A stretch of 64,000 nucleotides of DNA from an uncultured Pelagibacteraceae bacterium (GCA_902598425.1 CACKBK010000002.1:45706-109705); one strand, 5' to 3'. Counted from the stretch's first letter, positions 41,394 to 51,645 are shown. Notes: generated by a model not told the origin, from the letters alone. Numbers and translations are program-made.

Positions 41394-42393
41394 GTCTCTT
41401 TAATATACTTGATGAGGATGTTGTAAATTCAAATCTATATTTTTCATTTGGTCTAGCTAATTTAAAGCAGGCCCTAGCTGCTAAAGCTCCCTCGTGAAAA
41501 CCTGATAAAATTAACTTTAATTTACCTGGATATGAACAAATATCACCTACTGCATAAATACCTTTTTGGTTTGTCTGAAACTTTTCAGTATCTACTTCAA
41601 TTGTCTTTTTATTCAAATTTAAACCCCAGTTTGCAATTGGTCCGAGCTGCATTATTAAACCAAAAAAGCCCAAAACGTAGTCAGTTTTAAGGTTTTTTAT
41701 TTCTTTGTTTTCATGTTGAATATCAATACTATCAAGCTTTCCATTGCCTTTAGGAATTTTTAATTGATACTTTGTAAATAAATTAATTTTACCCTCTTTT
41801 TCAAGCTCATAAACTTTATCTAATGTGGATTGAGCTCCCCTGAATTCATTACGTCTATGTATAAGATTTACATTTGAGTTTGCAGATAATTCAACAGCCC
41901 AATCTAAAGCACTATCACCACCCCCAAAAATTGATACTGTTTTATCTTTAAAAATTTTTTTATCTTTAATTGAATAAAAAATTGATTTCCCCTCGTATTG
42001 TTCACACTCCTTTGGTGTAAATTTTCTTGGCTCAAACGAACCTACTCCACCTGCAATAATTACATTTGGTGTAGAAAAAACGGTTCCATTATTCGTTTTT
42101 ACATGCCATTGACCATTTTCATTTTTAACTTCTTCAACTCTCTCATTTAAATGAAAATTAATATCAAAAGGTTTTAGTTGATTTATCAAATTGTTAGTTA
42201 ATTCTTCTCCAGTGCATTCTGGAACTGCCGGTATATCATAAATAGGTTTATCTGGATAAAGCTCAATACACTGTCCTCCAATTTTATCTAAATTATCCAC
42301 AATTTCACATTTCAGCCCAATTATATTTAACTGGTGCGCAGTGAATAAACCAGTGGGGCCTGCTCCAATAATTAATGCATCAGTCCTAATCAT
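41374..42393 (-). CDS. ferredoxin-NADP reductase (thioredoxin-reductase-like)
   Basis: [76 protein letters not shown]. Confidence 0.9.
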   Translation of the reverse strand: MIRTDALIIGAGPTGLFTAHQLNIIGLKCEIVDNLDKIGGQCIELYPDKPIYDIPAVPECTGEELTNNLINQLKPFDINFHLNERVEEVKNENGQWHVKTNNGTVFSTPNVIIAGGVGSFEPRKFTPKECEQYEGKSIFYSIKDKKIFKDKTVSIFGGGDSALDWAVELSANSNVNLIHRRNEFRGAQSTLDKVYELEKEGKINLFTKYQLKIPKGNGKLDSIDIQHENKEIKNLKTDYVLGFFGLIMQLGPIANWGLNLNKKTIEVDTEKFQTNQKGIYAVGDICSYPGKLKLILSGFHEGALAARACFKLARPNEKYRFEFTTSSSSILKRLGKKSD

Positions 42394-42707
42394 TGTTTTT
42401 CTGGAAGATCAACTACCAGTCCATCAATTTCATCGGTAACTGAAATTTGACAGCTTAGCCTACTAAATTTATTTGGATTGTGTGCCTGATCTAACATGTC
42501 ATCTTCTCCTTCAGATTTTTCATTAATTTTATTATACCATTCCTCTTTGACATAAACATGGCATGTAGCACAAGCCATACTTCCTCCACAATCTGCATCA
42601 ATTCCAGATATATTATTTTGCACAGCGCCTTCCATAACTGTTAAACCTTTATCGACTTCAACAGTATGGGATTTACCGTTATTTTCTATGTAAGTAATTT
42701 TAGGCAT
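42390..42707 (-). CDS. 2Fe-2S ferredoxin (adrenodoxin type)
   Basis: [19 protein letters not shown] and RLSCQI cysteine motif. Confidence 0.93.
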   Translation of the reverse strand: MPKITYIENNGKSHTVEVDKGLTVMEGAVQNNISGIDADCGGSMACATCHVYVKEEWYNKINEKSEGEDDMLDQAHNPNKFSRLSCQISVTDEIDGLVVDLPEKQ

Positions 42708-42726
42708 TAATCATATTTATAAGGAC

Positions 42727-42766
42727 AAAAAAAAATAGGGCAATATGAAAACATATCGCCCTATTT
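42727..42766 (-). terminator. intrinsic terminator of proteorhodopsin
   Basis: Minus strand AAATAGGGCGATATG-TTTT-CATATTGCCCTATTT then a T run; 15-bp stem with one G.U wobble. Confidence 0.85.
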
Positions 42767-42784
42767 AAATAACTTCAGTTATTA

Positions 42785-43555
42785 TTATGCTCTTCTAGCT
42801 CCTGGCTGAGAAACAGCTGCACTCCAAATTACAAGACCAAATGCGATCTTGTTAATAAAGTCTGCTAAGTTATAGATCACGTTAAGTGTGTTAGCGTCTA
42901 CACCACCTGTTAAGTAACCAAATACATAACCTAATGGGTAGATTGCCCAACCTACTGTAACGATCATTCTCATAGCACCAAATGCAGTACTTAATCCTCT
43001 GTTACCGCTTTTAGCTGCCATTTTACCAGCTTCACCAGAGAATACTTCATATAAGATGTAGATCCATCCAGCCATACCGATAATGAAACCAAGCATTGCG
43101 TTGATGTAACCTGCTTCTCCTAAGTAACCTCCGATTAACATTACTAGAGATCCAATTAGTAGTCTCCAGAAGATGTTACCTGATACTTTTCTCACAGCTG
43201 CTAGAATTAAATAAAATTCTATCATCTGTAATGGTACAGTGATTAACCAGTCAATATATCTATATACTGTTGGTGAGTCACCTGTTTGAACCCATACACC
43301 TCTCATGTAAACATAGTGAATGAATGCAATACCAGTTACTAGTCCTGCTACTGTTACTGATGTTTTCCATCCAGCAGCTACTGATCCTCTTTCTAAGAAA
43401 AAGAATGCTGTAGCAGCTAACATACCCATTGAAATTATCCAAAAAGAAATTCCAACAAAGTCATCAGATGCAAGAAGGACTGCCTCTGCGTTTGCTGCAC
43501 CTGAAAAGCCCAATAGAGCCACAGCTGCTAATGCAAACAATTTAAGTTTTTTCAT
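42785..43555 (-). CDS. proteorhodopsin, blue-absorbing type (Q at position 105)
   Basis: RYIDWLITVPLQMIEFYLIL (D97, T101, Q105, E108 pattern), IAFIHYVYMRGVW (H75), NLADFINKIAFGLVIW Schiff-base lysine, signal peptide. Confidence 0.97.
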   Translation of the reverse strand: MKKLKLFALAAVALLGFSGAANAEAVLLASDDFVGISFWIISMGMLAATAFFFLERGSVAAGWKTSVTVAGLVTGIAFIHYVYMRGVWVQTGDSPTVYRYIDWLITVPLQMIEFYLILAAVRKVSGNIFWRLLIGSLVMLIGGYLGEAGYINAMLGFIIGMAGWIYILYEVFSGEAGKMAAKSGNRGLSTAFGAMRMIVTVGWAIYPLGYVFGYLTGGVDANTLNVIYNLADFINKIAFGLVIWSAAVSQPGARRA

Positions 43556-43581
43556 AAAAAACTCCCTCTTTAGTTAGTTTT

Positions 43582-43601
43582 TATAGTTTATATAAACTAT
43601 A
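43582..43601. promoter_or_regulatory. 20-bp perfect palindrome in proteorhodopsin leader
   Basis: tatagtttatataaactata is its own reverse complement; 27-46 nt upstream of the proteorhodopsin ATG. Confidence 0.5.
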
Positions 43602-43771
43602 GCAGTCTATTAAACTGCCAAAGTTAAGGGGTTAATTACCAAATTAAGTTAGTTTATTGAAGACTTTTTTACCTCTTATTTATGTTGATTTTATTGGCTT
43701 TTTGAAATTAAATGCAACTTGTTGCTTAAATATCAAGCAATTAAAGCTATTTTGAATCAATTAATTAAATT

Positions 43772-45661
43772 ATGAATTTTAAAGAGATTTACGACAAATC
43801 AATAAAAAAACCTGACGAATTTTGGCGAGAAGTGGCTGATGATGTATTCTGGTTTAAAAAGCCAACCAAAATTTTAAACAGCACTAACCCACCTTTTTAT
43901 AAATGGTATGAGGATGGGATTACTAACACTTGCTTCAATGCTCTAGACTTGCACATTCAAAATGGTTTAGGAGACAAAACTGCATTACTTTACGATAGTC
44001 CAATCACTGGGAACAAGTCAAAGTTCACTTTTAAAGAATTAAAAAATAAAGTCTCTAAGTTCGCAGGTGCTCTTAAAAATCAAGGTATTGCTAAAGGGGA
44101 TAGGGTAGTTATATATATGCCAATGGTGCCTCAAGCAGTGGTAGCAATGTTAGCTTGTGGTAGAATCGGAGCAATACACTCAGTAGTTTTTGGAGGATTT
44201 GCCTCAAATGAATTAGCAAGTCGTATTGATGATAGTAAAGCAAAAATATTGATTACGGCTTCATGTGGTTTTGAGCCTGGAAGAACTGTTGAATATAGGC
44301 CATTAGTTGATGGAGCGCTCAAATTAGCTAAGCATAAATTAGATAAGGTTATTTTTTATCAAAGAAAAGATCATGAGATTAAATTAAATGCACCTTTGGA
44401 AATTAGTTGGGATGAAAGTCTTCAGAATGCAAAAGATACAGATTGTGTAGAGATGAACTCAAATGATTATGCTTATATTCTTTATACATCAGGGACGACA
44501 GGTGTTCCAAAAGGTATTGTTAGAGATATTGGTGGTCATATCGTAGCTCTTAAGTGGACTATGAAAAATATTTATAACATAGATCAAGATGATGTTTGGT
44601 GGTCTGCAAGTGATATTGGATGGATCGTGGGTCATTCTTATATAGTTTATGCCCCACTGTTTAAGGGTTGTACGACTTTATTGTTTGAAGGTAAGCCTGT
44701 TGGAACTCCCGATGCAGGCGTTTTTTGGAGAGTGATTTCTGATTATAAAATTAAGTCTTTATTCACAGCACCAACTGCCTTTAGAGCAATTAAAAAGGAA
44801 GATCCAGATGGAAAATTTTTTTCTAAATATGATTTAAGTTCTTTCAAATCATTATTTTTAGCTGGAGAGAGAGCAGATCCAGATACAATTAAATGGGCAG
44901 AAAATTTATTAAAAGTTCCTGTAATTGACCACTGGTGGCAAACAGAGACTAGTTGGGCTATTAGTTCAAATTGTACAGGTATTGAAATGATGAAAACAAA
45001 ATATGGCTCTGCTTGCAAAGCAGTACCGGGTTATGATGTAAAAATAATTAAACAAGATCAAACAATTGCCAAACCAAATGAAATGGGAGATATAGTTGTT
45101 AAACTGCCCTTACCACCTGGAACTTTTCCAACTCTTTGGAATGCAGATCAAAGATACAAAGAAAACTATATGTCTAATTATGAGGGATATTACCAAACTT
45201 ATGATGCAGGACACATTGATGAGGATGGATATATATGGATAATGTCTAGAACGGATGATATTATAAATGTTGCAGGCCATAGGTTATCTACTGGTGCGAT
45301 TGAAGAAGTTTTATCAGAACATAAATCTGTTGCGGAATGTGCTGTGATCGGTATTGCTGATAAACTTAAAGGACAATTACCGATAGGTTTATTGACTTTA
45401 AAGGCAGGAGTTGATCAAGATAATGAGATTATCTCGAAAGAATGTATAAAAATGGTCAGAGATAAAATTGGTCCAGTTGCTGCATTTAAATTAGCTATAG
45501 TTGTAAAAAGACTTCCAAAAACAAGGTCGGGTAAAATATTGAGAGGAACAGTAAGAAAAATTGCTGATAAAGAAGAATATAAAATGCCAGCAACAATTGA
45601 CGATCCAACAATTTTAGATGAAATAAAAGAAGAATTAATCAAAAATAATATTTTAAAGTAA
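43772..45661 (+). CDS. prpE: propionyl-CoA synthetase (PrpE-type acyl-CoA ligase)
   Basis: YILYTSGTTGVPKGIVRDIGGH, WWQTETSWAI, RTDDIINVAGHRLSTGAIEE, LPKTRSGKILR. Confidence 0.9.
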   Translation: MNFKEIYDKSIKKPDEFWREVADDVFWFKKPTKILNSTNPPFYKWYEDGITNTCFNALDLHIQNGLGDKTALLYDSPITGNKSKFTFKELKNKVSKFAGALKNQGIAKGDRVVIYMPMVPQAVVAMLACGRIGAIHSVVFGGFASNELASRIDDSKAKILITASCGFEPGRTVEYRPLVDGALKLAKHKLDKVIFYQRKDHEIKLNAPLEISWDESLQNAKDTDCVEMNSNDYAYILYTSGTTGVPKGIVRDIGGHIVALKWTMKNIYNIDQDDVWWSASDIGWIVGHSYIVYAPLFKGCTTLLFEGKPVGTPDAGVFWRVISDYKIKSLFTAPTAFRAIKKEDPDGKFFSKYDLSSFKSLFLAGERADPDTIKWAENLLKVPVIDHWWQTETSWAISSNCTGIEMMKTKYGSACKAVPGYDVKIIKQDQTIAKPNEMGDIVVKLPLPPGTFPTLWNADQRYKENYMSNYEGYYQTYDAGHIDEDGYIWIMSRTDDIINVAGHRLSTGAIEEVLSEHKSVAECAVIGIADKLKGQLPIGLLTLKAGVDQDNEIISKECIKMVRDKIGPVAAFKLAIVVKRLPKTRSGKILRGTVRKIADKEEYKMPATIDDPTILDEIKEELIKNNILK

Positions 45662-45671
45662 AGTAATTCAA

Positions 45672-46304
45672 TTGAAATTCAGAACTATTACAAATATTTT
45701 GTGGCTATTAAAAAATCATAGACAAATAAAAAATTGGAAAAAAAGAAATTTTTCTCCCCCTTCACCTGAATTTCTCAAGCATCAAATCATTCAAAATAAT
45801 AATATAGAAGAGTCTGCATGGATAGAAACTGGAACTTATTATGGTGATACAACTAAAATTTTATCAAGAATTTCGAGCAAGGTAATCTCTATTGAGGCAG
45901 ATCAGGATTTATATGAACTTGCAAAAAAGACTTTTTCTAATTTAGAAAATATTGAATTAATGTTTGGAAGGAGTGAAGATAAACTGTCTGAGGCATTTAA
46001 AAAGATAAAAACTTACAAAAATATTTGTATTTATCTTGATGCTCATCTTTGTAATGATCATATAAAGAATAAAAAAACTTTTGGAGAAGAAAAAGATGCT
46101 ACACCAATAAAAAAAGAGCTTAAATTCATTGAAGAGCAAAAAGATAATTTTAATAAAATAAATATTTTAATAGATGATATTAGACTTTTTAATAATAAAT
46201 TTCAGAATTATCCAAAAAAAGATTATTTGGTTAATTGGTGTAAAGAAAATGATTTTGATTGGGAAATTGAACAAGATATTTTTATTTGTAAAAGAATGAA
46301 ATGA
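45672..46304 (+). CDS. SAM-dependent methyltransferase-like protein
   Basis: AWIETGTYYGDTTKILSRISSKVISIEADQDLYELAKKTF; TTG start. Confidence 0.6.
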   Translation: MKFRTITNILWLLKNHRQIKNWKKRNFSPPSPEFLKHQIIQNNNIEESAWIETGTYYGDTTKILSRISSKVISIEADQDLYELAKKTFSNLENIELMFGRSEDKLSEAFKKIKTYKNICIYLDAHLCNDHIKNKKTFGEEKDATPIKKELKFIEEQKDNFNKINILIDDIRLFNNKFQNYPKKDYLVNWCKENDFDWEIEQDIFICKRMK

Positions 46305-46632
46305 TAAAAACTTATATATTCTAATATAAACAATTTTTTTTGAAGTAGCAGGTACTATGCTTCTACCAGTAACATCAAACTTTACTAAGCTAATACCAAC
46401 ATCAATTCTCACAGTATGTTACTTATCCGCATTTTATTTATTAACATTTGTTGTGAATAAATTACCTATTACAATCGTATATGCTACGTGGAGAGGCTAA
46501 GGTGTTTTTACTATAGCAATTCTTGGCTATATTTTTTTTAAACAAACTTTCAGCTGGCAAGCAGTTTTAGTTTTATTTTTAATCGTTCTGGGGATTGTGC
46601 TTGTAAATAGCTTTACAATTAAAATTAATTAA
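46301..46632 (+). pseudogene. disrupted SMR (EmrE-like) small multidrug transporter
   Basis: Frame reads FFEVAGTMLLPVTSNFTKLIPTSILTVCYLSAFYLLTFVVNKLPITIVYATWRG*GVFTIAILGYIFFKQTFSWQAVLVLFLIVLGIVLVNSFTIKIN*; in-frame TAA at 46498-46500 and an out-of-frame N-terminus (MIKTYIF* from 46301). Confidence 0.8.
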
Positions 46633-47932
46633 ATATTAAAGGACTTCCATCTGGATCTCCCAAAATTTCACCATTTTTCATTTTAATTTTTCCAGCTATG
46701 ATGGTTGCCACAGGGGTTCCTTTAAACTCAACTTCATTAAAAGGTGACCATCTACATTTACTTTCAATATTTTCATTTTTAATAATTATTTTTTTATTCA
46801 TGTCTACAATTGTAAAATCAGCATCATAACCTTCTTTAATAAATCCTTTATTCTGTATTCCAAAAATTTTTACTGGATTTTCACACACTAGTTTTATCAA
46901 TTGATTAAGCGATAACTTTCCGTCATTAATATGATTTAACATTACCGGCATAAGAGTTTGAACTCCTGGCATTCCTGATGGCGAATTGGGATATTTTTTA
47001 TCTTTATTTATTTTCAAATGGGGTGCATGGTCTGAGCCAATCGTATCATTTAAATTATTTTTTACTGCATACCATAGTCTATCATAATGTGATTTATCTC
47101 TGATAGGTGGATTCATCTGTGCATATGTTCCAAGTTTATTATAACAGTCTGGTGCATAAATTGTTAAGTGCTGAGGAGTAATTTCAAAAGTAATGTTACC
47201 CTTGTGTTGTGATAGAAAATCAATTTCTTCTTTTGTAGTTATATGAAGAACATGAGCTTTTTTATTATACTTTTCAGCTATTCTTACAATTCTTCGAGTA
47301 GAAGACATAGCGCATTCAACACTTCTCCAGATTGGGTGAGAGTGTACATCACCATTTTTAATTAATTTTTTATTAATATTTAAAATCTCCTCATCTTCAG
47401 AGTGAACTGCTACAACTTTAGAGCTATTTTTAAAAACTTTTTCAATATCTGTTTCTTTGGCAACCAATAAATTTCCTGTTGAGGAACCAGCAAAAAGTTT
47501 GATACCACAACAACCCTCTAAATTTTTTAAATCAGCCAAATCATCAGCATTATCTGCAGTTGCACCAAAATAAAAAGCATAATTGCAATACATTCTATTT
47601 TTTGCAAGATCTAGTTTTCTTTGAAATTCTTTTTTATTTGAAGTTGGTGGATTAGTATTGGGCATTTCGAATACAGCTGTTATACCTCCTGCAATTGCGG
47701 CTCTACTTCCAGAATGTAAATCCTCAGTATCTGTTGATCCTGGCTCTCTAAAATGAGTTTGAGTATCAATGCATCCTGGCAATACTAATAAATTTTGGGC
47801 ATCATAAGTCTCTCTTGCATCTTCTTTTAATTTACCAATTTTTACAATTTTGCCATTTTCGATACCAAGATCTTGTTGTTTTATATTATCATCTATAAAA
47901 CAAGAGCCATTTTTAATTATTAGGTCTAACAT
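46625..47932 (-). CDS. pyrC: dihydroorotase-family amidohydrolase
   Basis: LPGCIDTQTHFREPGSTDTEDLHSGSRAAIAGGITAVFEMPNT, IGSDHAPH, SGMPGVQTLMPVML. Confidence 0.85.
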   Translation of the reverse strand: MLDLIIKNGSCFIDDNIKQQDLGIENGKIVKIGKLKEDARETYDAQNLLVLPGCIDTQTHFREPGSTDTEDLHSGSRAAIAGGITAVFEMPNTNPPTSNKKEFQRKLDLAKNRMYCNYAFYFGATADNADDLADLKNLEGCCGIKLFAGSSTGNLLVAKETDIEKVFKNSSKVVAVHSEDEEILNINKKLIKNGDVHSHPIWRSVECAMSSTRRIVRIAEKYNKKAHVLHITTKEEIDFLSQHKGNITFEITPQHLTIYAPDCYNKLGTYAQMNPPIRDKSHYDRLWYAVKNNLNDTIGSDHAPHLKINKDKKYPNSPSGMPGVQTLMPVMLNHINDGKLSLNQLIKLVCENPVKIFGIQNKGFIKEGYDADFTIVDMNKKIIIKNENIESKCRWSPFNEVEFKGTPVATIIAGKIKMKNGEILGDPDGSPLIFN

Positions 47933-47975
47933 TATTTTTAAAAGTAATTATATTATTATTAATTTATTAGCAATT

Positions 47976-48866
47976 ATGAATTTAAATGAAATTTACACTT
48001 TAGAGGATAGAGGATTAATTTTTATTAATGGAGTTGATGCAAAAAAATTTCTTCAAAATATTGTCTCTAATGATGTTGAAAAAATCACAGATAATTCAAC
48101 TATTTTTTCATCTTTATTAACCCCACAGGGGAAATATTTATTTGATTTTATAATAATCAAACACAAAAACGGTTTCTTTTTAGACTGTGAAAAAAGTCAA
48201 GTATTCGATCTATTTAGGAAATTAAATATTTATAAGCTAAGATCGAAAGTTGAAATTTTAGATTTAAGTAATGAATTTGTTGTTGCGGTACTAAGTAGAG
48301 ACAAATTTTTAAGTCTTAAAAATACTCAGGATATTGAGGGAAATACTATCAAGTTTAGAGAAGATACTTTATTTCTTGATCCGCGAAATAAAAAACTAGG
48401 TGCAAGATTGGTTATTAATCTTGAAAAACTTTATTTATCCATAAAAAAACTAAATTTGAAACCAGCAGAGCCAAAAAAATATTATTCATTAAGTCATAAA
48501 TTAGGAATACCTCAAATTGAATGCAAAAATTTAAAAGATAAAATTTTTGGGATTGAGTGTAATTTCGAAGAGCTTAATGGGATTGACTTTAAAAAAGGCT
48601 GCTATGTAGGTCAAGAAAATACTGCTAGAATAAAATTAAAAAATAAACTTTCTAAACGACTTCTTGCTTTTGAAGTTCTAAAAGGGAGTATAAGTGCGAA
48701 TGAAGATATATTTTTTGAAAATAACAAATTAGGTAAAATACTTATAAGTAATGCCTTCCCGTTTGGTATAATTAAAACAGAAAATAATACTTTTGATTTT
48801 TCAAAAACTTATAATTGCAAAAAAGCTGAAATTAAATTTTTTAAACCAGATTGGATAAAAAATTAG
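47976..48866 (+). CDS. ygfZ: YgfZ/GcvT-like folate-binding protein
   Basis: GVDAKKFLQNIVSNDVEKI, KKGCYVGQENTARIK signature; start corrected from 47850. Confidence 0.9.
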   Translation: MNLNEIYTLEDRGLIFINGVDAKKFLQNIVSNDVEKITDNSTIFSSLLTPQGKYLFDFIIIKHKNGFFLDCEKSQVFDLFRKLNIYKLRSKVEILDLSNEFVVAVLSRDKFLSLKNTQDIEGNTIKFREDTLFLDPRNKKLGARLVINLEKLYLSIKKLNLKPAEPKKYYSLSHKLGIPQIECKNLKDKIFGIECNFEELNGIDFKKGCYVGQENTARIKLKNKLSKRLLAFEVLKGSISANEDIFFENNKLGKILISNAFPFGIIKTENNTFDFSKTYNCKKAEIKFFKPDWIKN

Positions 48867-49603
48867 GTCAAAATTTTTATCGCTGCCTGAGATGTGTCTG
48901 TAGAAAAAGATATAAATTTGTAATCTTTTTCATCAAAAACTTCTTTTAACGCTTTATATTCGCCAACGTCCCAACCTTCAAAATTATAAAGTTCATCAAA
49001 TAAAATGATGGCACCTTTAATTAAATGAGGCTTAATTCTTTCTAATACAAATTTTGTAGTTTCGTAAGTATCAACATCCATGTGCACAAAGTTGATTTTA
49101 GGTTTTTTTTCTTCAATAAAAATAGGAAGTGTATCTTGTATCCATCCAGATATAGGAACAACATTACTATTTAGCTTTGGAATTTTTTTTTTTAAATCAA
49201 AAGTTCCTTTAATTACAGTTGTTCCTAACCAGTCTTCCTTTAAACCCTCGAATGAATCAAAGCCATAAATTTTTTTGTTTATTTTTTTGGAAAAAAAATT
49301 TATTGATGAACCACTGAATACACCAAATTCTAAATAATAATTATTTGGATCTTTATCATTTTCGTTTGCTTCGTTAATTGCATGAACTCTAATATTTTCA
49401 GAATTTAGTAAAACAGCAGACTTTAAATATTCTTTAAAATGTTCATAACATTTTTTAATTTGTTCCTCTTTATAAAAGTCATAAACAGTTAAATATTGCC
49501 TATAGGTAGGAAAAGCATATTTTTTTAAAGTATTAAGAAATTTTCTTAAAGATTTAAGAATAGGCATTATATAAGCTCTTCTTTTTCTTTTAAAATTAAT
49601 CAT
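48863..49603 (-). CDS. TylF/macrocin O-methyltransferase-like protein
   Basis: YLEFGVFSGSSINFFSKKINKKIYGFDSFEGLKEDW, FVHMDVDTYETTKFVLERI. Confidence 0.75.
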   Translation of the reverse strand: MINFKRKRRAYIMPILKSLRKFLNTLKKYAFPTYRQYLTVYDFYKEEQIKKCYEHFKEYLKSAVLLNSENIRVHAINEANENDKDPNNYYLEFGVFSGSSINFFSKKINKKIYGFDSFEGLKEDWLGTTVIKGTFDLKKKIPKLNSNVVPISGWIQDTLPIFIEEKKPKINFVHMDVDTYETTKFVLERIKPHLIKGAIILFDELYNFEGWDVGEYKALKEVFDEKDYKFISFSTDTSQAAIKILT

Positions 49604-49700
49604 GTGCTATTTTATTAATAAGGCAATTATTTTACATTAAGTATTAAAAAATTATAGATTTAATTTAAATTAAATTACTGTATTAATGTGTCAATCAAAT

Positions 49701-50504
49701 ATGATAAAAGCAACTGTTGGTATACTAACTTTTAATAGTGAAAAATATCTTTATCATTGCCTTAATAGTGTAAAAAAGTTTAACGAAATTTTAATTATTG
49801 ATGGTGGGAGTAAAGATGATACTTTAAAAATTGCAAAGAAATTCAAATGTAAAATCAAACAACAACCAAAACGATTTAAATTTAATAACAATAAAATAAG
49901 AGATTTTTCAAAATTAAGAGAATATATTTTAAAATTATCAAAAAATGAGCTTGTTTTATTTTTAGACTCTGATGAGTTTCTTAAAAAAACAGCTTTAAAA
50001 AAAATTGACTTTTACTCAAAATCTCAAACATCAAAAAAAAAATATTACTCATTTTTACTTGGAAGATTTCCTATGCATAAAAATAAAATAATTACCCAAA
50101 AAACTATATTTTATCCAAACTATCAAGAAAGATTATTTTATAAATCCAACATAAAAACATTTGTAAAACCGGTCCATGAAAGAGTAATACCAAATAATAA
50201 ATATTTAACGAAAAAAAAAATTGAAGATGCCTCAATTATATTTCCGTTAGATATAAACTATCAAAGGCTTTATGATAAATGTAAATATTATTTTGAAATA
50301 GAAAAAACCATGGTTTCAAGAAAAAAATTTTTAAATAGTTTAAATTTTGTATTTTATCGATTTTTAGTTATTATGAAATATTTTTTTACAGGGTTATTTT
50401 TAAAATCTAAAAAATTAGATAAAGATTATAAAGATTTTGAAAATAAACTTATAAAAATCCATATTTTCTTTTCCTTCAAATTGTTATTAAAAGCCTTTTC
50501 TTAA
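49701..50504 (+). CDS. GT2 glycosyltransferase
   Basis: ATVGILTFNSEKYLYHCLNSV, ILIIDGGSKDDTL, ELVLFLDSDEF. Confidence 0.82.
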   Translation: MIKATVGILTFNSEKYLYHCLNSVKKFNEILIIDGGSKDDTLKIAKKFKCKIKQQPKRFKFNNNKIRDFSKLREYILKLSKNELVLFLDSDEFLKKTALKKIDFYSKSQTSKKKYYSFLLGRFPMHKNKIITQKTIFYPNYQERLFYKSNIKTFVKPVHERVIPNNKYLTKKKIEDASIIFPLDINYQRLYDKCKYYFEIEKTMVSRKKFLNSLNFVFYRFLVIMKYFFTGLFLKSKKLDKDYKDFENKLIKIHIFFSFKLLLKAFS

Positions 50505-50507
50505 TTT

Positions 50508-50593
50508 TGGTGCGGTCAGTGAGACTTGAACTCACATGAGCTAGGCTCACACGGCCCTCAACCGTGCCTGTCTACCAATTTCAGCATGACCGC
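50508..50593 (-). tRNA. tRNA-Leu (GAG), CCA encoded
   Basis: Minus strand GCGGTCA...CACGG-TTGAGGG-CCGTG...long variable arm...GTTCAAGTC...TGACCGC-A-CCA; 7-bp acceptor stem closes exactly. Confidence 0.95.
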
Positions 50594-50650
50594 ATTTATG
50601 CGGCAGAATAAGTGAATGACAATTATCTTTCAAGTTGATAGATTTGTCAT

Positions 50651-51640
50651 ATGGAACTTAATTCGGAAATTAAAAAAGCTACAGATCCAATTTATAAGAA
50701 AATTTCTAAAACTATGCCAGAAATTGAATGGGCTGTCCATGCTCCATATATTTACAAAATTAATAAATTAAAAAAAGAAAAGAACGCAGTTATACTTGCA
50801 CATAACTATCAGACCCCAGAAATTTATCATGGCATCTCGGACTTTTCGGCTGACTCACTTGCTTTAGCAGTTGAGGCTGCAAAAACAAAAGCCGATATGA
50901 TTATAATGTGTGGAGTACATTTTATGGCTGAGACCGCGAAATTAATGTGCCCAGAAAAAAAAGTTTTTTTACCTGACATGAAAGCGGGTTGCTCCTTATC
51001 ATCATCAATTACAGGTAAAGATGTAAGAGAACTAAAAAAGAAATATCCAGGAGTCCCTGTTGTATCATATGTTAATACATCTGCAGATGTAAAAGCTGAA
51101 ACAGATGTATGCTGCACATCAGCAAATGCTGTTAAAATTGTAAACTCATTAGGTGTTAAAAAAGTTATCTTCCTTCCAGACGATTATCTTGCAAAATATG
51201 TTGCATCTCAAACTGATGTTGAAATAATTTCATGGAAAGGTACTTGTGAAGTTCATGAACAATTTAATGACGAAGAAATTAATGAAATAAGAAAAAATAA
51301 TCCTGGAATTAAAATTATAGCACATCCCGAGTGTCCTCCCGACGTCATTAAAGCTAGTGACTTTGCAGGGTCAACAAGTGGAATGATAAAATATGTTAAA
51401 GATAATCAACCTAAAAAAGTAATGATGGTTACTGAGTGCTCAATGAGCGATAATGTACAAATTGATAACCCTAATGTTCAATTCATAAGACCATGTAATT
51501 TATGTCCACACATGAAAAGAATAACTCTTCCAAAAATTTTAGATTGCCTTGAAAATGAAACTAATGAGATTTTAATGAGTCAAGAGACTATTAAAAAAGC
51601 AAGAAAATCAGTAGAAAGAATGGCAGAGATTGGCAGATAA
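50651..51640 (+). CDS. nadA: quinolinate synthase A
   Basis: VILAHNYQTPEIYHGISDFSADSLALA, YVNTSADVKAETDVCCTSANA, HPECPPDV, TECSMSDN, CNLCPHMKRI. Confidence 0.95.
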   Translation: MELNSEIKKATDPIYKKISKTMPEIEWAVHAPYIYKINKLKKEKNAVILAHNYQTPEIYHGISDFSADSLALAVEAAKTKADMIIMCGVHFMAETAKLMCPEKKVFLPDMKAGCSLSSSITGKDVRELKKKYPGVPVVSYVNTSADVKAETDVCCTSANAVKIVNSLGVKKVIFLPDDYLAKYVASQTDVEIISWKGTCEVHEQFNDEEINEIRKNNPGIKIIAHPECPPDVIKASDFAGSTSGMIKYVKDNQPKKVMMVTECSMSDNVQIDNPNVQFIRPCNLCPHMKRITLPKILDCLENETNEILMSQETIKKARKSVERMAEIGR

Positions 51641-51645
51641 ATTCT

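Noticed and set aside
43320-43577. Plus-strand 85-aa ORF antisense to proteorhodopsin
   Set aside because: Ala/Pro/Thr-rich shadow frame of a strongly codon-biased gene; no independent evidence.
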